Below, piece by piece: positions 10,829-22,370 of a stretch of DNA of 64,000 nt. How positions within the stretch are numbered: position 1 is the stretch's first letter; each line of letters opens with the position of its first letter. The notes below the pieces were generated by a model. The model was not told the DNA's origin, did not search any database, and saw only the letters and a program-made list of their open reading frames with translations. Both the position numbers and the translations under genes were made by a program. The stretch is from Owenia fusiformis (taxonomy: Eukaryota; Annelida; Polychaeta; Sabellida; Oweniidae): positions 21,661-85,660 of the forward strand of contig CAIIXF020000358.1 of NCBI GenBank assembly GCA_903813345.2. Reading direction: 5' to 3'.

Positions 10829-11908
10829 CGAGGGGTGATCAGGAATTTCTGGACCGTTGGCTCGATTTTGGCCATTTTTTATCCTTTCTTACTGATTTTT
10901 TCACATAATATAACCCAAATAAATAGCATCACATCACGAAGATTTCATTGTTCTATGACATCATTATCCCATTATTTTTGCTACCATGGTAATTGGTGAC
11001 GCGACAAGGTGGAGCTCAGAAAAATACCAAATTTGAAAATCAACAGTAGTTTTATATTACATTTTTTGACACTGTATTCATTGCTGAATATGTTACAAAC
11101 ATCCTTAAATAGGTTGTACTATATCATTAATTATATTCATTAATGTTCATAATAACTGGCATTATTCTTCTATAAATTCCAATCCTCCAAAGTAGTTACC
11201 AGCATTTTGAAAGCATTTGTTATGCCTTTTCACCTATTCCTGAAAGATGTGATACAGGCCGTCTTTGCCAACAAAATGTGATTGTTTCCATCGGCTGTGG
11301 CCGTGTACCACACGCACCGTATTCCCAATGCCGTGTACCACACGCACCGTATTCCCCAGACTTAGCTGACTGTGATTTCTATCTTTTTCCAACAGTGAAG
11401 ACAAAATTATGAGGTATCCACTTTGAGGCCAGTAATGAGATCATTCAGGAATCCACACACCACGTCTTTCAGGACTGGGTGAAAAGGCATAACAAATGCT
11501 TACAAAGTACTGGTAACTACTTTGAAGTATTATAAATGATGGAAGAATAATGACAGATGCACATTAATGAATATACTTAATGAAATAATACAACCTAGAC
11601 AGAATGTCACATATTCAGCAATGAATACAGTGTCCAAACATCATATAAAATTACTGTTGTTTTTCAAATTTGGTATTTTTTTTATATTACTGTTGTTTTT
11701 CAAATTTGGTATTTTTTCTGAGCTCCACCTTGTCGCGTCACCGGTTACCATGGTAACAAAAATAATAAGATAATGATGGCATAGAACAATGAAATCTTCG
11801 TGAGGTGATCCTATATATTTGGGTTATATTATGTGAAAAAATCAGTAAGAAAGGATAAAAAATGGCAAAAATAGAGCCAACGGTCCAGAAATTCCTGATC
11901 ACCCCTCG
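10829..11908. mobile_element. Mariner-like element with ~200-bp TIRs, degraded transposase
   Basis: Ends are CGAGGGGTGATCAGG and complement, each next to TA (10827-10828, 11909-11910), the standard mariner target duplication. The inverted match continues inward for about 200 bases (for example the stretch around GTGACGCGACAAGGTGGAGC). The interior holds a transposase relic on the plus strand at about 11345-11530: SPDLADCDFYLF, the region of the last catalytic aspartate, followed by WVKRHNKCL and a GNYFE end, with a stop in between. The N-terminal part is gone, so it is a non-autonomous, dead copy. Confidence 0.88.
11345..11535 (+). pseudogene. Mariner transposase C-terminal relic
   Basis: Encodes SPDLADCDFYLF then a region ending FQDWVKRHNKCLQ and NYFE. 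These are the conserved C-terminal landmarks of mariner transposases: the SPDLAxxDF motif carries the third catalytic aspartate. A TGA stop lies between the two landmarks. Catalytic domains upstream are not recognisable. Confidence 0.75.
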
Positions 11909-11937
11909 TAAGATGATAAAACAAACTACATGTACTA

Positions 11938-12303
11938 CAATACTACACTGTTTACATACAATAATAGTCACTGCCGCCAGGGGGACTCTCTATCTTGCTA
12001 TGCATTCATTCTCGCTCTCGAACCTCTATGTCATCATATAAAAAATGATAAAAATGTTAAAGGGTTGAACATTTTTGACCATGATGTTAAAATTGGCATG
12101 TATGCCGACGACACTTTCATCACCCTTGACGGTTCCGAAGCTTCACTCAGAAAATGTCTAAATACATTTTCTCTGTTCCAACAAACATCAGGACTTAAAT
12201 TAAATATCGAAAATACCTTTGCCATTTGGTTAGGTAATAAACCAAATTCAAATGAAAAACTCTGTCATGATCTACCTTTGAAATTGGAAAGTTCCTTTAA
12301 ATG
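11938..12303 (+). pseudogene. Tx1/L1-like LINE ORF2, fragment 2 (RT motifs B and C)
   Basis: Continues the RT of fragment 1: CRQGDSLSCYAFILALEPL (motif B region), then KIGMYADDTFITLDGSE (motif C, with the YADD catalytic pair) and SGLKLNIENT. The motif set is that of the L1/Tx1 clade, where CRQGDPLSPYLF and QYADDT are usual. It ends at a stop at 12301 just before the mariner at 12370. Confidence 0.88.
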
Positions 12304-12369
12304 ATTAGGAATCCAATTTTATAGCGATTTGATTAATATTGAAAAGATGAGGTAAAATTAACTGAGATA

Positions 12370-13430
12370 CTTGGGTGCATCAAAAAGTTTTGCAATTTTG
12401 ACACTATCTCAAGTTATACATTTAGCTTTGCTTTGAAATTTGGCACAATTATAGATCATATATTTATACATAGTGTGTAACGATTTGGTTGCTCATCTGT
12501 GATTGGGTAAAAAGATATGGTTGCTATGGTAACGGGACCCGAGGGTACTCGGTTCCACCTAGAATATGTTAATTTTAAATTCTATTATTTTCTGTTATTA
12601 TTATGATTCAGTCACCAAAATTACAGGTTTGTGTGTCTTTTCATTCCCCATTTCTATTTCTTATTGTTCTGATGACATCACACAAGGCTATTATGACATA
12701 TGGATTTACATTGCGATGTAGATTGTGGGGAAAACCTGTGAATTCTGGCAGCCATTTTGTTTCAAGTAAATTTTCTCTTTCTGCTACAAACCCCACTTCC
12801 ATATGGACAATGCATGGCCCCATACAAGTAGGGTGGCAATTGATGCTCAAGAGGACCTGGATTGGGAGCGTGTAACAACAGGCAGCTTACTCCCAGACAC
12901 ATTACCATGCGACTTCTTCTTGTTCAGTCATATGAAGAGGGGATTGAGGGGCATGTGCTTTGAAACCCAATAGGAACTTGCCTCAGCCGTATTGAAGCGA
13001 TTGGCTGTTTTATCAGCAGGGGATTTCAGGCTGTCTTCAGAGACTGGGTCCACAGACATCAACAATGTTTGGCAGCTGGGAGCAATTATTTTGAATAATT
13101 TGAGAACAATGTTTGCAGAAAATTGATAATAGGAATTTGAGAACAATGTTTTAATATGCAGAAAATTGTTAATATGAGACTAAACAAGGTGTTGGCAAAT
13201 TGATGTCATTTATTCTGTTTATTGCGTAATAATAAACTTGCATTGAACCATGAGGTCGCTTCTTATATTACTATGACAACCATATTTTCTTGAAAAATAA
13301 AGATCCTGTCTCAAAATTTTGCAGGTATGTCCACAAATGTATGATCATTGTATGTGCCGAATATTATGACATAACTCAATATAGTTATTACGATAGAGTC
13401 AAAATTGCAAAACTTTTTGATGCACCCAAG
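12370..13430. mobile_element. Second mariner-like element in the LINE
   Basis: Ends CTTGGGTGCATCAAAAAGTT and complement, next to TA on both sides (12368-12369, 13431-13432). Inside, on the plus strand around 12860-13090, is a broken transposase relic: LPCDFFLFSHMKRGL, then a frameshift, then a stretch ending near YFE; the upstream catalytic part is lost. Its terminal repeats differ from those of the other mariner at 10829, so these are two different families. Confidence 0.88.
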
Positions 13431-13439
13431 TATAAACTG

Positions 13440-14093
13440 TAATTAGTAGATACAAAAGAAAAAAATTATCATTAATTGGGAGAATAACAGTTATTAAATC
13501 ATTTGCACTGTCTAAAATTGTCCATATTATGATGAGTTTACCAAAAATATCTCTTGAATATCATAAAGGATTAAAGAATCTTTTCGTAACGTATCTCTGG
13601 AACTCGGCGGTTTCAAAGGTAAGTTTCAGTCAAATCTGCCAAGATTTTAAAGATGGCGGTCTTAAAATGATAGATCCGCAAATATTTGAACAACCTTTAA
13701 AACTGACCTGGTTACAAAAACTAACAAAAAACGGTACGTGGCAATCAGTCGCACTGAGCAGCATCGGAGTTCAACACGCGCAAGAATTATTCTCACACGA
13801 CTCTAAATCACTTCAGAAAATTGAATCAATATTGTTAATCCTTTCTGGAAAGGAGTAATTAATATTTTTAGAACATATACTGTATTGAAGGAAAATGAAT
13901 TTGAACAAAAATCAGATTTGAAAGCGGAGCATCTAATGAATTGCACCTGGCTAATGTATAGTAAAAACCAGAATGTAAATGCCACCATCAAAAACAATAG
14001 TGTTCTTACTCTGAAGGACATGCTCTTGAAGTCCAAACGATTGTTTACCCTCAATGAATTCAAAGAACGCTTCAATTCAAATATAATTTTCTA
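13440..14093 (+). pseudogene. Tx1/L1-like LINE ORF2, fragment 3 (thumb and beyond)
   Basis: After the mariner the LINE resumes with LSLIGRITVIKS, a block typical of the region after the RT palm in L1/Tx1 elements, followed by SLPKISLEYHKGL, LFVTYLWN and DGGLKMIDPQIF. A stop and frameshift near 13856 lead into a further piece (13885-14093) with TWLMYSKNQN. The LINE is interrupted again at 14251. Confidence 0.8.
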
Positions 14094-14250
14094 GACTTCT
14101 TAAGTCTTAAAAATACAATACCAGTTAAATGGACAAAAACAATATTTGAAAACGACAAAACTCTTGACCACTATCCAAATAGCAAAAAGCATCTATTGAA
14201 ATTCACAGAAAAAATAAGATCTCCAGAACAATCACTTGGGAATTCATTAA

Positions 14251-15035
14251 AGGCCCCGTGTAAAGTTTAAACCACTTTGGCTTATATTGTAGTCTTACCC
14301 AATGTTATCAAAGTGTGATATGTGAAACTTTTTTTAAAAATTTCAAATAGTGGTTTTTGATAGACTTTTTGTTCCAAAATTTGTGAACTTATTTAAAACC
14401 AACTTTTAGAGGTCACTCGTATCTTTTAATTAGCCACAATTCATACCAATGCATAGCATTTATCTTCCCATGTTTTTTGCCGAAAAAATTAAGAAAATCG
14501 GTTGATAAACAAGCGAGAAATGAACTTATCAGTGCATGAAAATGGTTCTGAGAAAAATGCATTTCAAAATTTTAGTTCTCATAGAAACCAATGGTACAAT
14601 GATATCTAAAACATAATTTATTCTTCCTTTTAACCTGGTTAGACAATCAACATTGGTTTTTATGAAAGTCTAGCATATTTAGAAAAGATTGACATCGAAA
14701 AAAAAATTCAATTTTTTTCAAAAAGTTTTTGTTACCTTAGTGACATCACTAATGTTTCAAAATCTTTTTGATGAGCTAAAACATTGAAGTGGCCCATTAA
14801 ATATGACATTTTATTATTGAAATAGTGTGTCTTATGTTCAATCTTTGCATTGGTGTTAAAAAGATAATCTTTTTTGAAATGCATTAAGAAATATTTGATG
14901 ATTAAGAAATTTCATGCTCACAACATTTTTTTTCAAAAAGTTTTTTTTGTTCAAAAATCTCTAAAATCACTTTTTAAGTCCTGACAAATGGTAAATGAAT
15001 GATAAAAAAATATTTTCAAACTTTGGACGGGGACT
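14251..15035. mobile_element. 785-bp TTAA-flanked DNA element
   Basis: Flanked by TTAA (14247-14250 and 15036-15039). The ends are inverted repeats AGGCCCCGTGTAAAGTTT and AGTCCCCGTCCAAAGTTT. Excision with one TTAA restores the LINE reading frame (EFIKDFNK). The inside is AT-rich with T-runs and no coding. The TTAA site suggests piggyBac-type cutting, but the ends differ from those of the piggyBac-like MITE at 6086. Confidence 0.82.
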
Positions 15036-15039
15036 TTAA

Positions 15040-15577
15040 GGATTTTAATAAAAGTTATATTTTAAAGTGGAACGATGAACTGAATATTGATCTCAATAAT
15101 CATGAATGGCATATCATAAATACTATGAACAAAGTGAGTAATATTGAGCCAAAACTAGCATCTTTTAACTTTTAAGTGCACAGATTTTTGACTACAAATA
15201 AATATCTACATATGTGCGATCTCCAAGATTCTGCCCTTTGCAGTTTTTGCGGAAACCAAGTCGAAACTATTGGCCACCTTCTCCTTCATTGTGATTTTGC
15301 AAACACATTGCTGAGTGATATTAAGAAATGGTTGCCAGAGGGACTGTCCGTTTTGAGTGATCCGAGAAAGATCATATTGGGTCCAGTAATCATGAACGAA
15401 AAATCAATACTATTAAACACAATTTTTCGCATATATAAAAGATATATTTATCTATGTAAATGTAAAAATGTACAACCAAATTTTGTAGGTTTTAAAAGTA
15501 ATGTGCAACAATATTTTCAACTAGATGTAAAGTTGGAGAAAGGGGACAAGTGGGGAGAGGTCAAACATTTATTATAA
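15040..15577 (+). pseudogene. Tx1/L1-like LINE ORF2, fragment 4 (C-terminal zinc knuckle)
   Basis: Last part of the same LINE. The frame contains CDLQDSALCSFCGNQVETIG followed by HLLLHC, the C-terminal CCHC-like knuckle that ends many L1/Tx1 ORF2 proteins. It stops at 15575-15577. A 3' UTR follows with AATAAA at 15784 and a poly(A) run at 15799-15810, the LINE 3' end. Confidence 0.85.
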
Positions 15578-15810
15578 CAGTGAATTTACTTGAATTTTCT
15601 AGGAGGATCTTATATATAATTATATAACTCCGAAGAATCTACATAAAATGTAGCAACAATGCAACACTCTATCTACTCGTGGTGCTCTTGGCAGAAATAC
15701 CTGCAATTTATTATAGAAATAATGTAGACTCTTGTTTATATTGAACATTTGTATTTATTGAATTGTAATGCTGCTAAACCTGAAATAAAAATCTATTAAA
15801 AAAAAAAATT

Positions 15811-16205
15811 GTATGACATGTATGAGACCAATGTTAATGCTACCAAAGGGAATCGGACCTACATGTCTTACTATTTATACATTTTTTTTTGTTTTTAAAA
15901 CTTCAATATGAGATGTATATTTCTTAGTTTTTAAAGAAATCTACAAATATTTCGTTGCGGTTTTATCTTTACATCGTCATTTCAATCACCGTCATCATTT
16001 TTCGAATGAGTAACCTTGAAATATCAAGACGGCATGCTATCCTCATACTTATAGAACTTAATATGACTGCCATTCATCATTTATTAAGCAGTAAAATTAA
16101 TTTGCATCGTGGATGACAAAATGTTTCTACTTTTCCGGTATAGTCGAGTCTCACATCATACGAATGCAATTTTAAGCAATCTGTCTGCATGGGGTGAAAT
16201 ACAAT
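15811..16205 (-). repeat. Right arm of ~390-bp inverted repeat
   Basis: Reverse complement of the arm at 9838-10230. It starts immediately after the LINE poly(A), so the LINE integrated right at the inner edge of this arm. The outer edge is near GGGGTGAAATA at 16192-16202, matching ATATCACCCC at about 9852. Confidence 0.82.
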
Positions 16206-16765
16206 AAACGACAGAGAACATTGTTCCCCAATAGCATTTCACAACCTTACTTTTACAACTTTCACAAAACAAAAGTCTTTTCATGATTTCATCAAAATGG
16301 TATTTTCTGACAACAATAAACACTGAAAACACTGAAAGGTTCTGTACTTTTCAGTCACTCCAGCATGTTAGCTCACTAAAACGTATAGCTGTAAAACATA
16401 CAGGGTATCAACAAAGTGTCTTTACAATTGCAATCGAAGTCATTGTAAACAGTAAAGAGACTAATGGGCACCCAGTATAATAATCATTTTCAAAATACAC
16501 CATGCCGCTACATGCACACGACATATAGTGTCAACTATTATATCAGAGTATATAATGGTATGTGCCATGGTCATGTTGTGTTTTGACCAAAATAGATTAT
16601 ATACAAGTCTGAGTTAAGAGTATAACCTTTCTTCAAAACTGTAAATTGTGACAATCTTACAATATATTGTGGTCACAACATTTCACATCATGCATATTTT
16701 CCAACAGTTCTAAAATGACCAATGTTGTAGAGACTTAAAGTAATTGTGGTCTGCAAACGGGTAAC

Positions 16766-18555
16766 CTAGTGGTAGGACTTCTGACACTGGTTAGAATGCG
16801 CAGGTTCCTTATAAGACTTCATCCACTTTGTTCCGGGAGCACATCTGAAAACACACAAACATACATTGTAAAGAGATGCAAGAATCTAAATGAATTTCAT
16901 GGATACAAACAATACTACATATTGACCTACTAGAGATAGATTTGTCGATGATGGCAACCAAGAAGCTCTACATGAAAATATAAAACTGTTAATAAATTAC
17001 TCAAACCTTTGAGAGAATGTCGCACCATAGTGACCACACTGGATGAAACAATCATCTGAGGCAGGGTTGCCATAGAGACCAACATATTTTCCCTTGCAGA
17101 AACCATCTAAAGTGTCAAATAAATACAAAAATACAGAGCAGGATTTTTTAGAATTGTTGCCATATATGAGTAACGAAATAAATATAATAGCATTTGAAAT
17201 AAATGTATTTATATTACTCTCAAACAGATAAAAATGACTGTAGTTGTTCATAATATTTTATTATATAGTCTACAAGATAGATTAAAATCATATTATCGGA
17301 AAATTGATGGTCTTGAAAATTGAATTGCATTTTACTTTAATTAAAGCTGTAAATGTAACTTACATGGAGCATTGCATTTTGGAAGATGCACAGCGTACGT
17401 TTGAATTTGCTTGCCATAACCACTGGATTGTTGAGTGCCATATCCAGCATTTGTCTGCTGTGGCTTCCCATAACCATTTGACTGCTGTGGCATGCCATAG
17501 CCACTCGATTGTTGTTGCTTGCCATAACCGTCCGACTGCTGTTGATTGCTATGCCTGTTAGCCTGTTGGGTTCCGTAACCACCTGATTGTTGAGAGCCAT
17601 ATCCAGCATTGGGCTGTTGCTGCCCGCCATTACCACCAAACTGCTGTTGATTGCTATGCCTGTTAGCCTGTTGGGTTCCGTAACCACTTGATTGTCGAGT
17701 GCCATATCCAGCGTTTGACTGTTGCTGCTTTCCATAACCGCCCGACTGCTGTTGATTGCTATGCCTGTTAGCCTGTTGGGTTCCATAACCACCTGATTGT
17801 TGAGAGCCATATCCAGCGTTTGACTGTTGCTGCCCGCCATTACCGCCCAACTGCTGTTGATTGCTATGCCTGTTAGCCTGTTGGGTTCCGTAACCACTTG
17901 ATTGTCGAGTGCCATATCCAGCGTTTGACTGTTGCTGCCCGCCATTACCGCCCGACTGTTGTTGATTGCTATGCCTGTTAGCCTGTTGGGTTCCGTAACC
18001 ACTTGATTGTCGAGTGCCATATCCAGCGTTTGACTGTTGTCGCTTGCCATAACCGCCCGACTGCTGTTGATTGCTATGCCTGTTAGCCTGGTTGGTTCCA
18101 TAACCACTTGGCTGTTGTGTGTCATATCCGGCATTCGCCTCTTGATTTCCATAGCCACGTGGTTTTTGAGCTCCATATCCGGCCAGATTTGCCTGTTGTT
18201 GCTTGCTATAGCCATTTAACTGTTCGGTGCCATATCCGGCAATTGACTGTTCTTGTGTACCATAACCATTTCTGGACTGTTGTCGTTCATAGTCATTCGA
18301 CTGCTGAGCACTTCCAGAATGGCGCTGCTTATAGCCCTTCGACGCTAGACTTTCATCGCCAGAGACGCTTCCACTTCTTGTGTTGGTTTGTACGCTATGG
18401 TAATTGGTCTTTGACACCACTTGCACGTGTTTGTACCCTCCCGTTTGCTCAGTGTTGCCAGACTTGGCTTCCACCATTCCAGGTTTTGCAAAGGCGCAAC
18501 TGATAAGTGCAGTAAGTACCACCAAAAGAAAGTCTCTCGTGTTACTTCGTTTCAT
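16766..18555 (-). CDS. Secreted Gly/Tyr/Gln-rich repeat protein with C-terminal chitin-binding-like module
   Basis: Three exons: 18555-17364 (1192 nt), 17106-17007 (100 nt) and 16844-16766 (79 nt), giving 456 residues. Donors are GTAAGT and GTTTGA, acceptors ACTTTAG and TTTTCAG; phases 1 and 2 join cleanly. Residues 1-23 form a signal peptide (FLLVVLTALISCAFA, cut before KPG). Residues 24-130 are low-complexity. Six exact-length 35-residue repeats follow (GYGTQQANRHSNQQQ, then SNAGYGTRQSS and variants), then shorter GYGKQQ units. Exons 2-3 add a six-cysteine module (CNAPYGFC, DDCFIQC, RCAPGTKW, NQC) resembling a chitin-binding type-2 (peritrophin-A/CBM14) domain, though the CFIQC spacing is two residues shorter than usual. 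Such proteins occur in cuticle, periostracum, shell, byssus or adhesive secretions; tyrosines could be cross-linked. The exact role is inferred, not known. No AATAAA seen just downstream. Confidence 0.88.
17520..18165 (-). repeat. Coding minisatellite, 105-bp period, six units
   Basis: Within exon 1 of the secreted protein gene, the same block starts at 17536, 17641, 17746, 17851, 17956 and 18061, an exact 105-bp spacing (35 codons). The units are nearly identical at DNA level, differing mainly at KQQQ/GQQQ/KRQQ and GTRQSS/GSQQSG positions. Because 105 is divisible by three, copy-number change keeps the frame. Antisense and shifted frames are also open through the array; these are by-products. 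Confidence 0.95.
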
Positions 18556-19404
18556 TTTTCCTTTAATAATCTTAAAAAGTCTTATGTATCAGACAATCAA
18601 CTTCTGTAGTATAGTCCTCTGCGGCCACCTCAGGATTTCGAATTTGTAAAAAAATTATCACCAGGATTGCTTTTAAGGCATTTGCAACTATTTGAATTGC
18701 TAATATAAACGTTATGGAATGTGAATATGTCAAACTTTTTCTGGTTATAGTGTGTTGATGCATCCTTTGACTAATTAGTTTTCTAAAATTGACAAGTCAA
18801 ATGTCAAAGAGTAAATTTGTATTAGTTTTTATGATCATTTCTAATTGGTGCCCGATGCCTCCAGGATGTAGTATATTGCTAGTGTGTTAGGTATATAGTG
18901 TCATTGTAATTCAAGACAATGCTACTCCCTAAGCTGATTTCAATTAATTATCACCAAGGGCATAATAGCTTTCACTTGCAAACGACTATCTGGTGATGAT
19001 TAGAAAAAACAGGTCGTATACAGGAAACTGTGGTTCACCAATACATTGTTATCATGTAGTTTGCCTTTCCGCTGTGCATGTCATTAAGGAAATCAGATAA
19101 GCAAATTAATCATTAAACACATTTACTTTGCAATCATTTTTAAAAGTTAAATCACAATCAGTTGGAGACATATCTGCGTTTACTAACTAGTTATAAACTA
19201 TTTATAAACTTGTTATTGAATAAGAGTCTTCGCATTACACATGGACCATGCACTTATTTTCTCCAGGTTTTTATTTCCATAATTCAGTTGACTTAACATT
19301 TTAGTCATTTCATTGTGTTGTTTCAAATGTTCAGTGGTCAATAAACTTTTTTATATATATTGTGAATATTAAGTAACAATAATGATTTAGCATACGGTAA
19401 CCCA
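18556..19404. other. Upstream region of the repeat-protein gene, no gene seen
   Basis: No coding or element signature was found. On the minus strand it should hold the promoter and any 5' UTR of the secreted protein gene. The bases just before the ATG (AAAGGAAAA) are A-rich. No convincing TATA box or transcription start could be picked by eye. Confidence 0.5.
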
Positions 19405-19695
19405 AGTCTTTTTTTTAAAGGTTAGTTTATTTCATTTTAACACATTTATAATACAATAGTCATAGGTACAAAAAAGATACAATACAATGTGTATGAAATG
19501 CAAGCCGAGGTCTGATGACATTTTTGGCTTGTTAATGAAACAGAAAAAGAAAATAAGTTACTCTCAACATGTGCTTTCAGAAGAAGGCCTTCTATTGAAA
19601 GCCCATGCTCCCAGTTATGGTGGAAGATAGATAATGAGAATGAGATGAGATGATGAATAATGATCAGATTCAAGTAGTACATAAAAATTCAATTC

Positions 19696-20433
19696 CTAAA
19701 TTATTTTATCAATAAATGTTGCAGTTAGCTTCATAATAATAGAATTTTGATCTCTTGTAAGGTTTGTATCACCAAATAAAATCATATTGAGTTTGTCAAT
19801 ACTACTTTTACCTGAAAAGTTAAAGGAGTTTCGGTCAGCCATTGATAAACTTTCGATGTAATGTTGCCTTGCTTCAAGTGTAAGAGGGCAATGCAAGAGG
19901 AAATGGACCTTTGTCTGATTATTAAACCCACACTGACATTTTGGATCTGAAACGTTTTCGAAATTGTGTCTGTAGAAATCTGACCTTAGCGATAGGTCAC
20001 ACCTCATTCTATTAAGTTTGATTTCTAATGGTCTCTTTAAGTTAAGTTTAGAAATTTTAACAGCTGTATTAATGTTGGAGCTGCAATGATGGGTTGTATA
20101 TCTCCTTCGAAACTGAGATTTAGACTGACTGTTTTTGAGGATCTCTGGGGTATTAGTCCAGATCTTAATTGGCGAAATGGCTGGAGAATTTCTAAATTTG
20201 GTTGAGGCTCTTGCAGGGATATGATAAGTTCTGAATGACCTAAGTCCTGGTCTGTGTCTTTGGTTAAGAAAGGGAGTATAGATATCTAATACATAGGATG
20301 GGACAAGCTCCTTTGAGACCTTAAACATATGAGTAGCCTTTCTTTCATCTCTTCTCTGACTCAAAGCTTTCCAGCCTAACGAAAATAACAATTTCTCAGT
20401 ACTAGTTCCTTGGATAGCTCCTGATACTATCAA
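19696..20433 (-). pseudogene. CR1/L2-like LINE, copy A, C-terminal block
   Basis: Continuation of the LINE polymerase after a one-base frameshift. It contains the thumb segment LIVSGAIQG (shared with the 4.8-kb and 42-kb copies), SLRSDFYRHNFENV and the C-terminal knuckle CQCGFNNQTKVHFLLHC. It ends at a stop at 19696-19698; the 3' UTR follows to 19405. Confidence 0.88.
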
Positions 20434-20456
20434 GGCTGCACGGTAATGAATTTTAT

Positions 20457-21386
20457 TTAATTTTTCAAGTTGAAGTTTTGATGCAGAGTCAAAAATAGCG
20501 CTCCTTGTTCCAGATGAGGCAGAATATAAGAAATATACATTCGTTCTAAATGATTAGATGTTAATTTAACTTTTAGAAAACTTAATGGATTGAGCATTTT
20601 ACTTGCCTTAATTGCAATGTAATTGATGTGCTCTTCAAAGTTCAAATGTGCATCTAAGATTACTCCCAGATGCTTATGACTATGGACACGTTCAATTTGA
20701 TCATTGCTGAGGAAGAGTGATGGGTAATCTATGGTTTGTGATCTTGACTTACAGAAAATTACTTCTTTAGATTTACTAGCCTTAAATTTCATTTTCCATA
20801 CTTGTGACCAGTCAAAAATGTTATTTAAGTCATTTTGTATTTTATCATGAGACGTTATTACGCCTGTATTAGGTGTTACTCGAACATATAAAGATGTATC
20901 ATCGGCATAAATGAATGATGTAGATTCTATTATATCAGGAAGGTCATTAATGTAAAGCAAAAAGAAAATTGGTCCTAAAATTGATCCTTGAGGCATCCCA
21001 CTGTTTATGAAGCCTGATTGTGACCAAGGGGAAAGTTCTGAGTTGACTTTTGCCCTAACTCTTCTACAATGAAGATATGAAGTAAAAAGTTTAAGCAGGT
21101 TATCCCCAATTCCGTATGCTTTGATTTTATGTAGAAGCAGTGAGTGAGGAACTTTATCAAAAGCAGATTCTACGTCTAGAAAGGTTGCACGAACTTGCTG
21201 ATTGTTTTCAAAAGCAGAAAAGATATAATTAGTGATACTCATTAGTTGGAGGTCAGTACTGTGGCCTGGTAAAAAGCCTGACTGATTTTTATATAGTAAC
21301 TTGTTTTCAATGAGATGGGCAAGAAGTTGCTTATGAATGATTCTTTCACATAGTTTAGATATTGTGTTTAAAAGGGTGACAAGTCG
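20457..21386 (-). pseudogene. CR1/L2-like RT, copy A, N-terminal block
   Basis: Reverse transcriptase palm of a CR1/L2-type LINE. Landmarks in order: FLPGHSTDLQL, TFLDVESAFDKVPHS (motif A), SGMPQGSILGPIFF (motif B), FIYADDTSLY (motif C, YADD), then WKMKFKASKSKEV and HLGVILDAHLNFEEH. The frame breaks near 20475, where a run of T/A is one base shorter than in the copy at 42 kb. Lacks endonuclease and ORF1 because of 5' truncation. Confidence 0.9.
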
Positions 21387-21639
21387 TTGGCACCTGAAAC
21401 ACCTCAAATATATGATGTCACAGCTTTTTTAACAATCGTTTTCCGATTCATTACTCATGCCCAGTTCATGTTAAGTAGTGACAGTCCTATCAACCATAAC
21501 CAGCTGCTCTACTTATTTAATCATCTCTGCTATTAGGCGATCAGCTTCACCCCAAAATTTAGGTTATCGGTACCAAATCAGGAGAATAAGCCTCATTGTG
21601 ATTTTTGGCAAGGTAAATACCTCTAGAGTAAGAAATTAT

Positions 21640-22370
21640 ATGATAGCATTGCAGAAGTGGCAGCTAAATGGGTGTTATCACCCATTTTTCAAAATGGCTG
21701 CCGGTGCGCTTGCTACCAAATAAATGAAGTTATATCTAAGCATACTGAGAAGCAAAAAGTGATTTTGAGGTCTAAGTCTTGGTTTTAGGGGTCAAGGATT
21801 TCATTTAAGTCAAAATGTAAGTCATCAAAGAATTGCTATATATGGAAATCCAAGATGACCGCCAAAGTCGATGTCAAAACAAATATGTCACTATTGATAT
21901 AAGCTCAAAAAGCTCAAAGAACGACTTTGGACTTTAAGAGGCTAGGGATTTTATTTGTGTCTAAATCTAAGTAATCAAAGAACTACTTTACATAGAAATC
22001 CAAAATGGCCACCAAAATGGGTGTCAAAATGAATATGTAACTATTTATGTAAACTCAAACAACATTTAAAATGTGCATTTGCAGACCAAGGTAAGGTTTT
22101 AGAGGTTAAGGATTCCATTCATGTGTAAATTGAAGTGATTAAAGAATACCTTTATATAGAAATCTAAAATGGCTGGCAAAATGGCTGACAATATGGCTGC
22201 AAAAATGAATTTATATGCATATAAAATTTAATATAGTTATGTTCTAGATATCTGAGACTGGGTTTCAGTAGAAAATGGTTTCAATTTACTAGCCTTTACC
22301 TAGTTATCTTAACCTTTTCTCATATAAAAATCCAAAATGGTCACCAAACTGGCTGCAAAATAAATATATA
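21640..22370 (+). repeat. Degenerate ~165-bp tandem repeat
   Basis: A block of the type AAATCCAAAATGGCCACCAA recurs near 21847, 21998, 22168 and 22328, with a related start near 21690, and each is followed by a CAAAATGAATATGTAA-like stretch. Spacing is roughly 150-170 bases. Divergence between units is considerable, so this is an old array. Confidence 0.7.

Larger units (their letters stand above)
10746..11937 (-). mobile_element. Retro-insertion tail in the LINE, itself split by a mariner
   Basis: Between two parts of the LINE RT frame lies foreign DNA. Read on the minus strand, outside the nested mariner, it is about 110 bases ending in (ATAA)n and poly(A) at 10746-10770, the tail of a SINE or a short LINE 3' end. 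Removing it joins VIN to NSHCRQGD in frame. The target duplication is short or blurred by the AT-rich junction, so the element class is not settled. Confidence 0.6.
19405..21386 (-). mobile_element. 5'-truncated CR1/L2-like LINE (copy A)
   Basis: Runs from an RT break point at about 21386 to a poly(A) (T-run on the plus strand at 19410). It is closely similar at DNA level to 39411-43094, including the 3' UTR, so both copies are fairly young. The two copies part company at 21386, just before the block encoding VTLLNTISKLCERII, which marks the 5' truncation. It holds most of the RT and C-terminal domain. Confidence 0.9.

Noticed and set aside
17337-18215. Long open frames in other frames and on the other strand over the secreted-protein repeat
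   Set aside because: They exist because a 105-bp unit without stops in one frame often lacks them in others. They have no signal peptide or splice sites that fit, whereas the chosen frame has both and joins two further exons cleanly.
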